64,000 bases of DNA from the NCBI GenBank assembly GCA_034670405.1, contig JAXDDX010000114.1, positions 1,504,001 through 1,568,000 of the forward strand. The letters are read 5' to 3'. Below, piece by piece: positions 11,791 through 23,285 of this stretch. A program made the translations under genes and the position numbers. The DNA comes from Hoplostethus atlanticus (lineage: Eukaryota > Chordata > Actinopteri > Trachichthyiformes > Trachichthyidae). A model generated the notes under the pieces. That model was given only the letters and a program-made list of their open reading frames with translations, was not told where the DNA came from and searched no databases. How positions within the stretch are numbered: position 1 is the first letter of the stretch; the number at the start of each line of letters is the position of its first letter.

Positions 11791-14035
11791 AAAAGCAATA
11801 TATACAAATATATAATATAAAAGTGTCTGTAGGTTGAAAAGCACTGATTTCTCATGTGAAATTCTAGCTTGAATAACAAATCCTAGCTAAAATATAGAGT
11901 ACAAGAAACACAAGTTTTGTCTTGGTGGGAATTACGTGACAAAGACGATGAGCTGAGCTGGCCCTGCTGTGCTGACTGTCCATCTCAGGGAAACAGATGG
12001 AAAACATTCTGCGGTATTTCTGAGGGCTCTTGAGGTGATAGTTTTGGTTGCATGTGGCTGGAGGGACAGCACTAACAGGTTCCCAGACCACACTGGATCC
12101 TCATCCGTAATAAAATCTCGCGTCATTAGAGACCCCGCAGGTCAGTTTCTAAAAGGGGTTTTCAAATGTCACACAATGACAGATGAGAAATATTTTGGAG
12201 AGTTTTCTTACCCTCAACTTGGAATGCACTAGCCGGTAACCGGGACTGGGATTTTACATTCAGTGATGCTTAACCACAGACAAGAATGCCCCATTGTAGC
12301 AGACCATATGTTCACAGAAATGAGCCTGAGGACTTTTTGTGTCACAACATATCCAGGGATATCAGTGCTAAATGCTGAGTGTTTCGGTGCTCTTTCTGCT
12401 CAATAATACAACACAATGTCTGAGTCTAGCAATCTAAACAGTTATGGATTACACAAAGAACAGATCAGGATGTGTCGATGGACAGTTTTAATATCATTTG
12501 TCATCCCATAAAAATAGAATTTGCTACCCTCTGCTTGAGGACGGTGCTTTTCTTTGTTTTGTTTGTGAATCATTGTGTTCGTGGACCTTACACTCAAATG
12601 CAAATCTTCAACTTCAACTTGCAAAAACGAGACTAAACCCCGGGGCAAAATCACGCAGTAAGGAGGCAACGTTAACTACCTAACTTCCTAGTAAGGTGAC
12701 TTATGTCTGTGGCCATGTTGAGAGAGAGCTAAATGAAATGGACACTACCAATGTGCATGTTTGATGTTTTAGAGCAACAGTTGGCTTGAAAAGTATCTAT
12801 TTCCTTTGGAGTGAAAATGGCTTAGCCACGAGGGGTAAAAGGGCTGGATATGGTTTATCAGTATCATTTCTGTATGCTTCTACTGTGTAATATGTGTTAA
12901 GAAGACAAGGTTTTATTTAATATTGCAGTATTCATTCTTTCTCACTCTTCTGTGAAACCTTCTGTTTTGTTTGCCCCCAAAGGTAAGGCGAGACAACACA
13001 AAAGTAATTGCAAATCTAAGCTTTCCATGCATTTAAATGCTCCATTTCCAGAAGAGGACAAGGACGTTGAGTTGCTAAAGGAAACTTTGAAGATCAATAG
13101 CAGCTTTGCTGTCCTTTTGCCTCATTTCCATTACAAAACTCAGTTGTTTTGGTATCATACTTGAAAAATTACACAACTTTTACCCAATAAATTAGGGCCT
13201 ATTTTCTTGTGCTCACAAATGTTACTAAACTAAACACTTTTATTACTTGTGCTCAACTGGATATCATAAATAACCATTACCCTTACTATTTCGAGAAGAG
13301 CGAGGAGAGAGGATGACAAAAGGATAACAGAATATGAGAATACAAAATAAAAATCAGTGTTTCTTGATTTTGGTAGATCTTGGCTTACCTCTTGTGAAGA
13401 CAACAGTATTTTCCGCCCCCAAATTCCACAAAACAGTGCAGAGAAAATCCACCCACAGTGCATTTCTGTGTATTGTATTCTTTCTCATACTGAAACACAA
13501 CATGACTGCAATTTGTTTGGGGTTTCTTTGGGCCTCGCTTTGACCTATTACAAAAATTGGATTTTTCATTCTGTCTTAAATAATGTCTTATTGAGTGAAG
13601 CAAAGACTCCTTAAACCTTTCACTCTCAAACACAAATGCACTTTGGAAATGTAGGCATGTAGGTGTTCGGCAGGAAAAACACTGCGTTGAATCAAAGGAA
13701 TATTGATAAGGTTTTTTTGAACAGATTTTGAGACACCTGCAGCAGCAGTTCAGCCAGAGCGTTGGGGACATTTGGGTCCCAGGTGCCAACCGAATGCTCA
13801 CATGTCCTGATACTATTCAGAGTTCAAGAGGAGGGCAGTGTCAGGGTTCATTAAGCTCACACAATGAGCTAGTGGCTATTGTCCAAAATGCTTTAAAAGT
13901 AAGCAGTCTCTATAAATTTCACCTTAAACGCCAACGAACAATAGAGCAGTTCTGAATTGTGCAGCACAGCGAACAAGTAGTGAATGACTAGATTTAGATA
14001 ATAGGCTCAGGGATGCAAACTTCCATACCGCGAGA

Positions 14036-14518
14036 TTGAATTTCTTCTATGTATTACACTGTGAATGCGAGCTAATGAAACATCATCAAGCGAACGTGAA
14101 CGCTTGGAATATGTCTGCACAGGCCCTGGCTCTGAGGGCAACGCGACAGTTTCATCAGCAGTACCGGTTTGAGCGAGGTAAGAAGCGTCTTCACTCCACT
14201 AACTTCACGTTAACAGGGTTGCAAACTTGTCATCTTTCAGAGAAAATCGCTGTTGAGGCTGTAGTTCAGGTTTTATTAATCTTTATACCTTTTGATATCT
14301 TACCATATCTCCTACATTATGATCTAAGGTATTATTTACAGATTAGGGGATCTTGGGTGATTCTTTTTCAACGCAGAGACAAGAAAATAATTTATCAAAG
14401 TCAGCTTAAGACCGGTTTGCCTTGCCCTTTCTGCCTTGTGCTTCATTATTCTCATCATTATAGTCTGTTTGAACTTGAGCAACAGTGCAGGTCATTATTT
14501 TCAGGACGTGTATACTGA
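14036..14518 (+). other. Unrecognised open frame with a possible mini-intron
   Basis: This is one of the longest open frames not explained by a transposon (160 codons). An ATG at 14111 starts MSAQALALRATRQFHQQYRF, followed at 14178 by a good donor (GAG|GTAAGA). A 63-nt candidate intron has a CACTAAC branch-point-like word near 14197 and an acceptor TCTTTCAG ending at 14240. Joining would keep the frame, because 63 is divisible by three, and the intron itself has no stop. A second, weaker donor (CAG|GTTTTA) follows at 14270. The short N-terminal segment is basic and amphipathic-looking, but I do not recognise it. It may be a chance frame; no upstream promoter or matching downstream exon was identified. 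Confidence 0.2.
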
Positions 14519-14577
14519 GGCCAAGAGCAATGTGTTGGGATGGAGTCCAAGATAAAAAAGCAGTACTTTGTCGGATG

Positions 14578-14755
14578 CTCTAGGGTAGGGATGTCCAATC
14601 ATGTGCCACGGAGGACCGAGTGTATGCAGGTTCACACCCTCAACCAGAGAGGGGGGATTAATCAGTGAAATCACTTGGTGTAGTCTTTGGTTGGAATGAA
14701 AACCTGCATACACTCGGCCCTCCATGGCACATGATTGGACACCCCTGCTCTAGGG
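14578..14755. mobile_element. hAT-type MITE with perfect 8-bp target duplication
   Basis: The element occupies 14586-14747 (162 bp) and is flanked by identical 8-bp copies of CTCTAGGG (14578-14585 and 14748-14755). Its ends are imperfect inverted repeats of about 50 bp. The left end reads TAGGGATGTCCAATCATGTG and the right end, reverse complemented, CAGGGGTGTCCAATCATGTG. An 8-bp duplication with short, almost fully palindromic body fits a non-autonomous hAT element. There is no coding capacity. A second, more diverged copy lies at 56481-56666. Confidence 0.85.
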
Positions 14756-14895
14756 AGTCCATCGCTGAACTTGACTGTGAATTCTTGTGTGATGATTCAT
14801 AACACAAAGCTGGCTTGAAAAATCATGTTTGCAAGTTTTATTTAACTTCACTTTTATGATTCAATCAAAAGTACTTGAGAATCATTCAAGATCCC

Positions 14896-15477
14896 TTAAA
14901 GGAAAACTCAATTTGTGCTCAAGGCCTTGATCATTTTGTTGTTTGATGTTTCAGTGAATGTCATGTGCTTTGTAGCAACTTCCATTAAGGCTGGGTTTTA
15001 GAGGTCAAAAAATCTACGATACAAGATGGATTATTTGCCTTTTGATCCTATATACAAAAACACATTTTATAGTGGACCATGAGATATGAACACCTTGAAT
15101 GAGACTGATATATCACGTGACATTGGAATACAAAAAGTGATGAATAGAATGGATGCCAAATATGTAGTATATTTGAAAACATGGAAACTGAATAATATGG
15201 GACCTATAAAGAGTAATAAAAGACACAGTTTCATCCTGTCTCCGCCCAGCAGATACTTTTGTGTCTGTAAAACCAGGGGTGGGGGGGGTACGCACCTCTG
15301 ACACATCCATTTGAAAACATATTGGAGATTAGCCTGCTAGCTAGCTAACATTACACAATGGAGAGTGACACAATGTTGAATTTACGTCCAGTATTGATAG
15401 GTTTCACCATGCATTAGTCATACAAATATGTTACCAGCTCATAAATGTACGTGATTTAACGCTGAATTTCTCTTTAA
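14896..15477. mobile_element. TTAA-flanked MITE candidate
   Basis: The left end reads TTAAAGGAAAACTCA and the right end, reverse complemented, TTAAAGAGAAATTCA, matching at 12 of 15 positions. TTAA lies at both extremes, which fits piggyBac- or Kolobok-type insertion. The body (582 bp) shows no transposase frame. The similarity of the ends is read directly; the superfamily is inference, and the terminal repeat is short enough that chance is not excluded. Confidence 0.45.
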
Positions 15478-15989
15478 GACCATTTCAGGCCACTTGTGCC
15501 ATGTAAGCCACTAAGAGAATATGCTGAGCAAAACACTATTTTTGTGTCCTTACTGGTGTTTGTGCATACTGCTTGTGACTTTTACTGCACAGATATCAGC
15601 GTGGGAGGCGTTATTATAGCGACTACGGTGAAACATGCCCTCGCAAAACGTCCACATGGAACATATCATTCGACTAGGTCATCAGCGTATTTATTTGCCG
15701 GGCCCGGTCTCACCCTCCATTCCCGTCAAAACATGTTGGCTCCTAATTCCATGGTTAGATGACACTCTGGTTTGGAGAGTTTAAGTTTCAAGGCCTAATG
15801 CTCCCCCGGAGGCAACACTAATCCTAGATTCAAGGTGATAATTCTTACGAAGAGACACCTTGTCACTACGTGTACAGTTGCAGTGTGTCATGGCGCTCTG
15901 GAGCTGCAATAACTTTAATTCAGTAATTCACTGAAAGCAACATGAAATTGAAGTTCAGTGACTGAGCAAATTGAATAACATACCAACAT
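15478..15989. other. Unique stretch, no gene seen
   Basis: Nothing recognisable. Open frames are short. It lies between two repeat-derived blocks. Confidence 0.4.
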
Positions 15990-16230
15990 TTAGGCGATAT
16001 AGAAAGGGAAAATCCACCCTTAACCAGCCTGTAATCAACTGTAGTTCAGTCATGGATTGTGAGGAGGAACACGTCTCTCCCAAAGCTAGAGACAAAAAGG
16101 TCAAGCCTCTTCTGATGATGCCATCAAGTGGCAAATCCCACACCTGCTCTACTGAAAATGAATGAGGGACTCAAATTTGGGGTCACAGTAACTGTTCCCA
16201 GCGTGGTTTTCTGGCTTTGTGTGCACATTT
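15990..16230. repeat. Possible interspersed repeat fragment
   Basis: Phrases such as 'gggaaaatccaccctta' and 'gatgccatcaagtggcaaat' resemble wording I associate with teleost interspersed repeats. No termini or target duplications could be defined, so the call rests on memory and is weak. Confidence 0.25.
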
Positions 16231-18610
16231 TGAGATTATAACCGATAGCACTTTGACGAAATGAAGCTCATTTACCTGTGAAAGATCAAACAAAGTTATT
16301 CTATCGTCGCAGCGGGGCAGGTCTAGGTTTTGTCTCAACATGAGATACTGTTTGGTTCTCTTGTTTCTATCTTTGGGAGAGAGTTGTCCATGTGCACAAA
16401 TTTTTTTATCGAAATATTGATTAAACTGTCTAAAATCAAAGATCATGGGGATGGGTTTATGGATTTTTACTTTAAATCAATGAGCAAATGATCATAACAA
16501 TGCAGATGCCTCTCCTTTCCCCCCCCAAACCTTGTTGAAAGCTGACAATGTGTGCAGTTTAGCATGTAGCAATCGTATAAGGAATACACACACACACACA
16601 TACAAGGCACCTGTGTGAGCTCAAGTGTACAAATATCCATTCCTATTTCTCCTCATTTAAGCATATCTGAAAACATACACTGCAACAGATAAAATCTAAT
16701 CAGAAACATGCCAGCCCGAATCCACCTTGTATACGGGAACGCATTTCAAATAAAGCGTAGTTATCTGTAGAAAGAAAAATGAGTGTAAACATGTAGATGT
16801 CCAAAGCTGTGGAGCCATAAAAACAAAAGGATATACAGAAGAAGAACCGTGGAATTATAATTAGACTGCCGTTCACTGGGCTGGCACCTGAATTGAAATT
16901 GTTCTACCTCATGTAACTTGGTAGCCACTGTGCAATATGCAGGTACTGTCATTTAGAATCCCCATGGGGTATTTAGGGACAGTATGTATACGCATGGGTT
17001 TTTATTAACACTGCATTTCTACTTTTTCCCTTTATTTTATAGTATGTGTAGTAGTAGTATATTGCATGTTCTTGACAGGCAGTGCAAAAACAAGAAAAGA
17101 CAGTTAGACAGATCCTGTTTACCATGATGGACATGAGTATAACCACTGTCCCAAATAAGCTTTTTGACTCTAGTATAGTATAGTATAACAGTATAACATT
17201 ACGTTGTCAAAATTGTTCACCACTTTCAAAATAAAACCCAAAAAAATTTGACATGTGAAAACCACTGGGCGGGATATTTTTGAGAAAAGACTTTTCACCC
17301 TGCATTTATGGTCTGAGAAAAACTATGCTGCCAAAAGGTGGTCAGTGTTACTCACCAGATCTTCAAAGCTTTCTTTATATTGAGTAGGAAGACAGCAAGG
17401 AATTTGGTCAATGGATTTTCCATAAAGAAAAAACAACCCTCATCTCAAATACAGCCCACCCTGAGAAATTGTTTGATATCAATTGATGCATCAGTTAGTG
17501 AAAGGGTTGAGTCAACAGAAACTGGTTGAATCACATTTTGATTGGAGCTACAAGTCTCATTACTAAACTGGTTGCAGAGGAAAGAGGCTGAATATCTGAG
17601 CAGCCTTGTTTTCATAAACAAATGCACCACTTTCAGAATACCAATATGCACCAGATACTAAAAAGGTTTACTTGAACATTTTGAATGTTTTCATTTCTCA
17701 TCTTTTATTTATACTCATAATGTATTATTTTTTTACTTGAGCATTCACTTGCGTCAGTAAAAGAACATCAAACGGTGTCATGGAAAAGCTTAAAGGTAAA
17801 CTGGCTCGGTACCAATTCAGTTGTTTTTTTGCTGATTTCCATTTGCAGCCATGGCACACGGCCAATGCATGGTTGAGGTGATCCTGGATCATGGTGTTCC
17901 TCAGGAAGGTTTTATTTCAGTTGTCTTGAATGAGGCGTGTAGCTTATGTAAAAGCTAACATTTAAACAGGTATATTGAAGTGATTCAATATAATTTCCCC
18001 TCAGTGCTCTCTAAAGAGGCACTGATATTTGCACTTTTTGTTTGCATATGCACAAACTAGCTAGCCAATTCTTTACTGACCTTCTGTTACCGTCTCTGCT
18101 TCTTACCATGCTGGACGTGAGCCAGTGGTCGGTACGGCAACAAGTCCCGGGATGTTGCTGAGAGCTGCCCCATCAAAATCTGATGTTTTCAGTGGCTTCG
18201 GCTGTAGTAGAATCTTTTTTACTCAAACAACCATTTTTATTGTATAAGCAACAATTGCATTGTACACATTGGCTAGCTCTATAATATGAACTAAATATAA
18301 ATGGAAACGTTTTGAAAATAATTTCCACACCACTTTGCCACTGTGCAGTAGGGTCAGCCTCGGGTTCATTTTTCATTTGTTGCTACAAAAAACAATATAA
18401 AATAAATAAAGTACATAAATAATAAATACAGTATAAAGGGTATAATACACGATTTGGTGCATTTTAGATGAACTTTCTCCAAATGTGTATTAATTTACTT
18501 ATTCTGTCTATGCATGTAGAGTTATTTGTTACATGTGTTTGTATGTAAAGAAAACAAACAGTGAAATCAAAAGGAATTCAGCACCTAAAGCATATTCCCC
18601 AATCACACTC
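16231..18610. other. Unique stretch, no gene seen
   Basis: It contains a short (CA)n at 16586-16600 and the repeated word 'tatagtatagtata' near 17175-17190. All open frames are short and unrecognised. No transposon was identified. Confidence 0.45.
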
Positions 18611-18774
18611 CTCCTCGCCAAACATCGCATCAGATTACCGTCAAAGCTCAGGATTTTCAAACTTCTTCAATGTGATAATGTAGAGGTGACTTTCGCTCGA
18701 AAAAAAACAAAAAAACTCAAAAGCGTTAATTGGTTTTCATCTCCTTTTTTGTCAAATGTAGATTCAAGTGCACT
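18611..18774. repeat. 164-bp near-identical duplication, copy 1
   Basis: Starts CTCCTCGCCAAACATCGCAT and ends CAAGTGCACT. Copy 2 at 19201-19365 differs by one substitution (a versus g) and one extra A in an A-run. Upstream, both copies have a 'catattccc' word within about 20 bp, hinting that the original unit was slightly longer. The flanks beyond are unrelated. It is not a transposon end I recognise, and there are no terminal inverted repeats or long open frame. Confidence 0.95.
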
Positions 18775-18841
18775 GGGTGTAACAGCGCAAAGCCATCAAA
18801 AACATTATACTATATCCAGTTTTCACAACTCTAGTCTCTCT

Positions 18842-18854
18842 CACACACACACAC
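18842..18854. repeat. Short (CA)n microsatellite
   Basis: A 13-nt CA run read directly, between the two 164-bp copies. Confidence 0.7.
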
Positions 18855-19200
18855 CTTGTAGTACTTTAAACAAGTCCACACTCACATACTGTGTGTACAT
18901 GGAAGCCCCCAGCAGAGTCATCCACACAGCACAGCCCACAATAAAAGATGGCATTTCTGCTCCCAGGGACTGTGCGAAGTAAAATATTAGCCTCAATTTA
19001 CAGCTTTGTGTCTGCACAGCAGGGGAGGCGTGTGCAATACAGGTGGACCTGACAAGCTGCTGAAGTACCTTTGTTCCTCGGAGCCTCCCGTCCGCGGAAT
19101 AAGAAAAACAACATCAGATATTGGAGGTCAGACAGTGGATTTCCTGTAAAGGGCTGACTGACTGGGAGTGCACAAATTTCCCCTGCATATTCCCAAGCCT

Positions 19201-19365
19201 CTCCTCGCCAAACATCGCATCAGATTACCGTCAAAGCTCAGGATTTTCAAACTTCTTCGATGTGATAATGTAGAGGTGACTTTCGCTCGAAAAAAAAACA
19301 AAAAAACTCAAAAGCGTTAATTGGTTTTCATCTCCTTTTTTGTCAAATGTAGATTCAAGTGCACT
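19201..19365. repeat. 164-bp near-identical duplication, copy 2
   Basis: Direct-orientation copy of 18611-18774 with an offset of about 590 bp. Near identity implies a very recent event or an assembly artefact. The intervening 426 bp (18775-19200) is not duplicated. Confidence 0.95.
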
Positions 19366-19650
19366 CGTGATCCTCTTTCAACCCTCGCTGAACCTAGGCC
19401 CCCCCTCCTCCTCCCACAGGACTACTCTCAGTCACAGTTAGAGGACTAGAGACAGGTGTCAGGAACTTTGATGTTTCAGAAGTTGACAGGCGAGTCCCAG
19501 GGCGACGTCCCTTCCCTGCGAGTCTTATCTCAGCGCAGATAACGGCGGGATCTGTTAAGAGGTGCCATTCACGGGTGCGCGGGGAAATACCTGCGCTGGA
19601 TTTGCAATCTGCAGATGACAGTGGATCTAAAAAGTGAGCCCCGGCAGGAC
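19366..19650. promoter_or_regulatory. CpG- and GATA-bearing candidate regulatory stretch
   Basis: This non-repetitive stretch has noticeably more CpG than its surroundings. It carries an inverted pair of GATA-type sites (CTTATCTC near 19524 and AGATAACG near 19537) about 10 bp apart. No open frame is credible. The site words are seen directly; an enhancer role is inference only. Confidence 0.25.
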
Positions 19651-22149
19651 ACGGATATGTGCTGTATTTTGCTGCATTTTCACATAGCTTGCAATCACTA
19701 AATCCTACTCTACTAAAAGGCTTGCTACTCTGTGCTATGACAGAATCCTAACCTTCACTGGCAAGGACAGACTTGTTTATAGATAATAGAATCCATTTTT
19801 ATTTCAAATGCCACTTAGTGCCACAGCAATTCTCAGATCTTTAGCATGTCTGACATAGCGATATTACCCTCAGCTGAAAACGAGTGATTTCAGGGTACAA
19901 TGTGCAGCAACACTCTGAGCTAAATTCTGTGTATTTGAATTGATGTCACACATTTGACATCCGAGTTGTCAGACTAAATTTTGTCTACGCCGAGGATAAA
20001 ATATACTCCATTCTAACCTGAGAAGAAAAATGTTGAAAGAGCTCAATGCAATTTCCAAGGGGCCAGCTGTGGATGTGGCTCGTGTAGCCCTTCAGGATAA
20101 TAAGGGTTCTGTTTCTTTTTTGTACTGTCAAGACACCAAAGGGGCTCGTCATTAATTGCAAATGGGGTTAGAGACAATTTCTTTGTCATTCTGTCTCAAT
20201 TAGTGGGGATTCATCAGCAGCAGCAGATGTCAGACAGGGAGTTGTTGAGTTTAGTCCGGTCTTTATGATAGTCCCCGAGGGCAAACGTTTGCAGCACAAA
20301 GGTACACGTGACACAGTGCAGCAGGACAAAAATATTGAGTCATACTTGGCAAAAGAATAACAGTCCGTCGTGAAGTACCTCAGAGGCCACAGTTCCAGTA
20401 ACTGCAAAAAAAAAAGAGTAACTGAAGCACCGTTGTAAAAACCTCTTTCCTGATAAGTGTCTGGGGGGGGAAATAAAGCAATTGACTACCTTTTAAAATA
20501 TGGCAGTCGCACCATGACAGCTTTTTAGTCACATGCAAGATTTGAACCCCTTCAGCCCTGAGGGTTTTTGGGGGGAACATTACACACCCAAAATGAATCA
20601 AGTATAGCTCCACAACCATGAGGCCCACATGCATAATCTTGGGCTCTATTGATCATCGGCTATCGTCGAGCGTAATGAAAAGTCGTGCGCAATCCTCTTC
20701 AATTGGCTGGTAGGGCCTAGAGTGATGAGTGACAACTCATTTGAAAGATCTCAACCAATAGATTCATCAACAACCGGCAACAATCTGCAACTTACTGGAT
20801 AGACAGTAGATTGTGCCTAGACTATTTCACATACGTTGTAATACATGAATGTAATGACGACGAAGGAGTAAGTAATCCATCTTAGTTGCCTTTGATGAAA
20901 ACCAGGCTGCTAATACACTGTAGGTTGTAGAGCTCAGGATATGGATTCTCTCGTTTCAGACGAGGCCAAACATGTCTGTGTGGAGCGAGCGGAATATCTT
21001 AGCAGCGGCATTCAAATGTTGCCACATCTTGAATTTAAAAAATCAGGCATAGTTTGGAGTAAATACACTTGGTTTGCCTTTAATTTTCAGGAAGTGAAAA
21101 ATGACACTGTGCCAATCAAGTTCAGCTACGTCACAAAGTTTTCTCACGTAAATTATCGCTTCCTAATTTCAAACTATTTCCAGAGGCTGTGATTGTGACT
21201 GCCTCAGTTTGAGCCATAACTGAAAGGGGAAAAAAAAATCAATATCAAGATGCTTCTGCACCACTCGAGCCCATTTATCCTCAAAATAAGAACTATTGAT
21301 TACAAACTCGGCGTCCTGCATATCTGTTGCAGTGTTTGCATTTTCAAAACACAGTCCACATCAAGGTGAGGAACTTTGGAGAGAGATTGTGAAAAAGTAT
21401 CTTTCTCTGTATTTGATTCGCCCCTTTCTGCAGCTGTGACTCCCAAGTCTCGACCCAGATGCATGCTCATTATTTCAGTCACAAACCATTATTTTTCCAT
21501 GGAGACCAAATCAAAATAATGACATATAATAATGATTCCATAACTTGCGAGTGACATTTTTTTTTAGGGCTTATGGTATTTGTACGATGAGTGCCTTAAT
21601 CTACACAGTGGATGATATATTGCAGGAATACTAATACTAAAATAAGCACTCATGGGTGATTATAAGCAAGGATATGAGTAAATATCTGTATCCACACACA
21701 GCCTTTAAGATTCTTCTGAGAAAATCCCCTGTGCATGCAACTCTTCATCCTCGATCAGCAGCAGTTGGTGCTCATTTGTCATTGTCTGGGCTACGACAAA
21801 ACCAAATTATGGTGTGCACAGCAAAAGTACAAGACATGCCTCATGTGCCCATTGACAGTTTGCTGCTGCACCTGTGTGGGGGAAAAACTGAAAGCATTCC
21901 AGACAAAGAAGAGTTCAATATGCTCGACAAGGGTCTTGTCTTATTTTTAAAAAAGGTCCATTCCCGGGGTCGATTGACATCCTGAAAGCTCTTGTCCCCT
22001 GTGTGAGTTGAAAATAACAAGCTTCATCCTGCTAGTGATACACCCATCTTTCTCACAGGCTCTTATTCTGATCTAAAGGTCTAAAGGGGACTGAACACAC
22101 GGACAAGCCTTTTTAGAAGCTACCTTGATAGTAAGGTATTCTCAGTGGC
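19651..22149. other. Unique stretch, no gene seen
   Basis: Open frames such as 21656-21985 (plus, 109 codons) and 20941-21192 (plus, 83 codons) show no recognisable domain. A G8 run lies near 20463. No repeats were identified. Confidence 0.45.
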
Positions 22150-22760
22150 AATCCGGATCTATCGAGGTGTCTGTGGTCACTCAGATCTATGACGCATGTA
22201 TGCGCAGAGGAAGGGACACGGACACGGCGGATACGTTTTCACACTGACACCAAAAATATGACAAAACGAAAAGAAATTAGTTTCATACGCCCGCTGAAGC
22301 GTCGCACACAGACTTAATAGCTGAATGTATGAGTCTGGGCTGCGTTTACGGTTCAGTTGCAATGCGTCACTTAGATGGAAAGTATATTAATGTTCGCGGT
22401 TGCAGCACAATAAAGTAATTGTACTTTTCAAAAGACTCAATAACCATTCGGGGAGTTATCCGAGCGGGGCAATCTGCTCACAGCGTAACTTGATGGATAT
22501 GAAAATACCATGTTCATCAAACAAGTATCCGCCCATTGCGCGACGGGACCGAATGCTGTAATTCTCTCAGGCTCACAATTAGTAAAATACAAAGCTCGTT
22601 TGGGAGATAATGCGCATCTTGTAATGCCCGCCAAATCTTAACCCAACAGTTTGAATAGGTTACGGTATCATCCATCACCCCTGCTACGAGAGAATCAGAC
22701 ATCGCATTGTGTCACGGGGCCATGGTAATGTATATTAATGGTCGCTCCAAGCCAATAAAT
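22150..22760. promoter_or_regulatory. CpG-dense non-repetitive block, candidate regulatory element
   Basis: I counted about 30 CpG dinucleotides over roughly 600 bases, several times the density of most of this window. The block contains no recognisable repeat and no long open frame, and homeodomain-like words (ATTAATG, ACAATTAG, GTAATTG) recur. Such blocks in teleost gene deserts are often conserved enhancers or unmethylated islands. Here the CpG content is direct evidence and the function is inference. It could instead be a CpG-island promoter for an unannotated transcript. Confidence 0.35.
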
Positions 22761-23138
22761 GTAATATGTAACCAAAATTATGGGAGAGGTAATGCAAGTC
22801 CTCTCACTCACATTAAACTTCATAAAATATTCCCTCTAGATGTTTTCCTTCTGGTGAATTAATAACTGCGGTACTTGCTGAACTCGGGTTTCCTAATGAT
22901 CTCGGAAAGATTTAGCAAAACGAGACTCTTAAACGGTTGGCTTTTTTGCAATGCAGCAAAATGTTTGCAAAAGGTCTGCTGTGCAGCTTCACGATGAGCA
23001 CACCACACCACATGTTCACATCACAGCTGTGTATGCAAAGGATAGATCATAAATATAACTTATGTTGTGAAGGGGATGAACCAGTGAAGGCATGTAAACC
23101 TTTCGTTCATGTAAAAAAAAAAGATAATTAGCAAAATT
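22761..23138. other. Unique stretch, no gene seen
   Basis: Sequence between the CpG-dense block and a LINE tail. It has no recognised motif or open frame. Confidence 0.4.
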
Positions 23139-23285
23139 AAGATAAGATGAAATTTTATTGATCCTTGTGGGAAAATTAGGTTGCAGTAGCGAAAGTAAGA
23201 GGATTCGAAAGAAAATAGAATATTAGCACAAAAAGAAAAGAGAATATAGGCGATAAAAATAAACAAAATAGAATACAAACTTTTG
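23139..23285 (-). mobile_element. LINE 3'-tail fragment (minus strand)
   Basis: 'gataagatgaaattttattg' followed by 'atccttgtgggaaaatta' and an A-rich run with 'aaaataaacaaaatag' is the typical teleost LINE 3' tail read from its end. Fragments at 30182 and 41863 share the same plan: TTTATT, a GATCC-like word, GGGAAA, a 'gcagtaa' or 'acagca' word, then AATAAA-type A-rich sequence. No coding part is left. The exact LINE clade is not determined. Confidence 0.6.

Larger units (their letters stand above)
9921..14035. other. Unique AT-rich stretch with microsatellites, no gene seen
   Basis: It holds a (CA)n tract at 10525-10548 and a strongly AT-rich, TATATA-laden zone at about 11470-11790 in which 'aatatatt', 'atatatgt' and similar words recur irregularly. 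That zone is perhaps a decayed tandem array. Open frames such as 13385-13801 (minus, 138 codons) have no recognisable domain. No gene is supported. Confidence 0.5.

Noticed and set aside
13385-13801. Minus-strand open frame of 138 codons
   Set aside because: No domain, and several overlapping frames on the other strand are equally open; likely chance.
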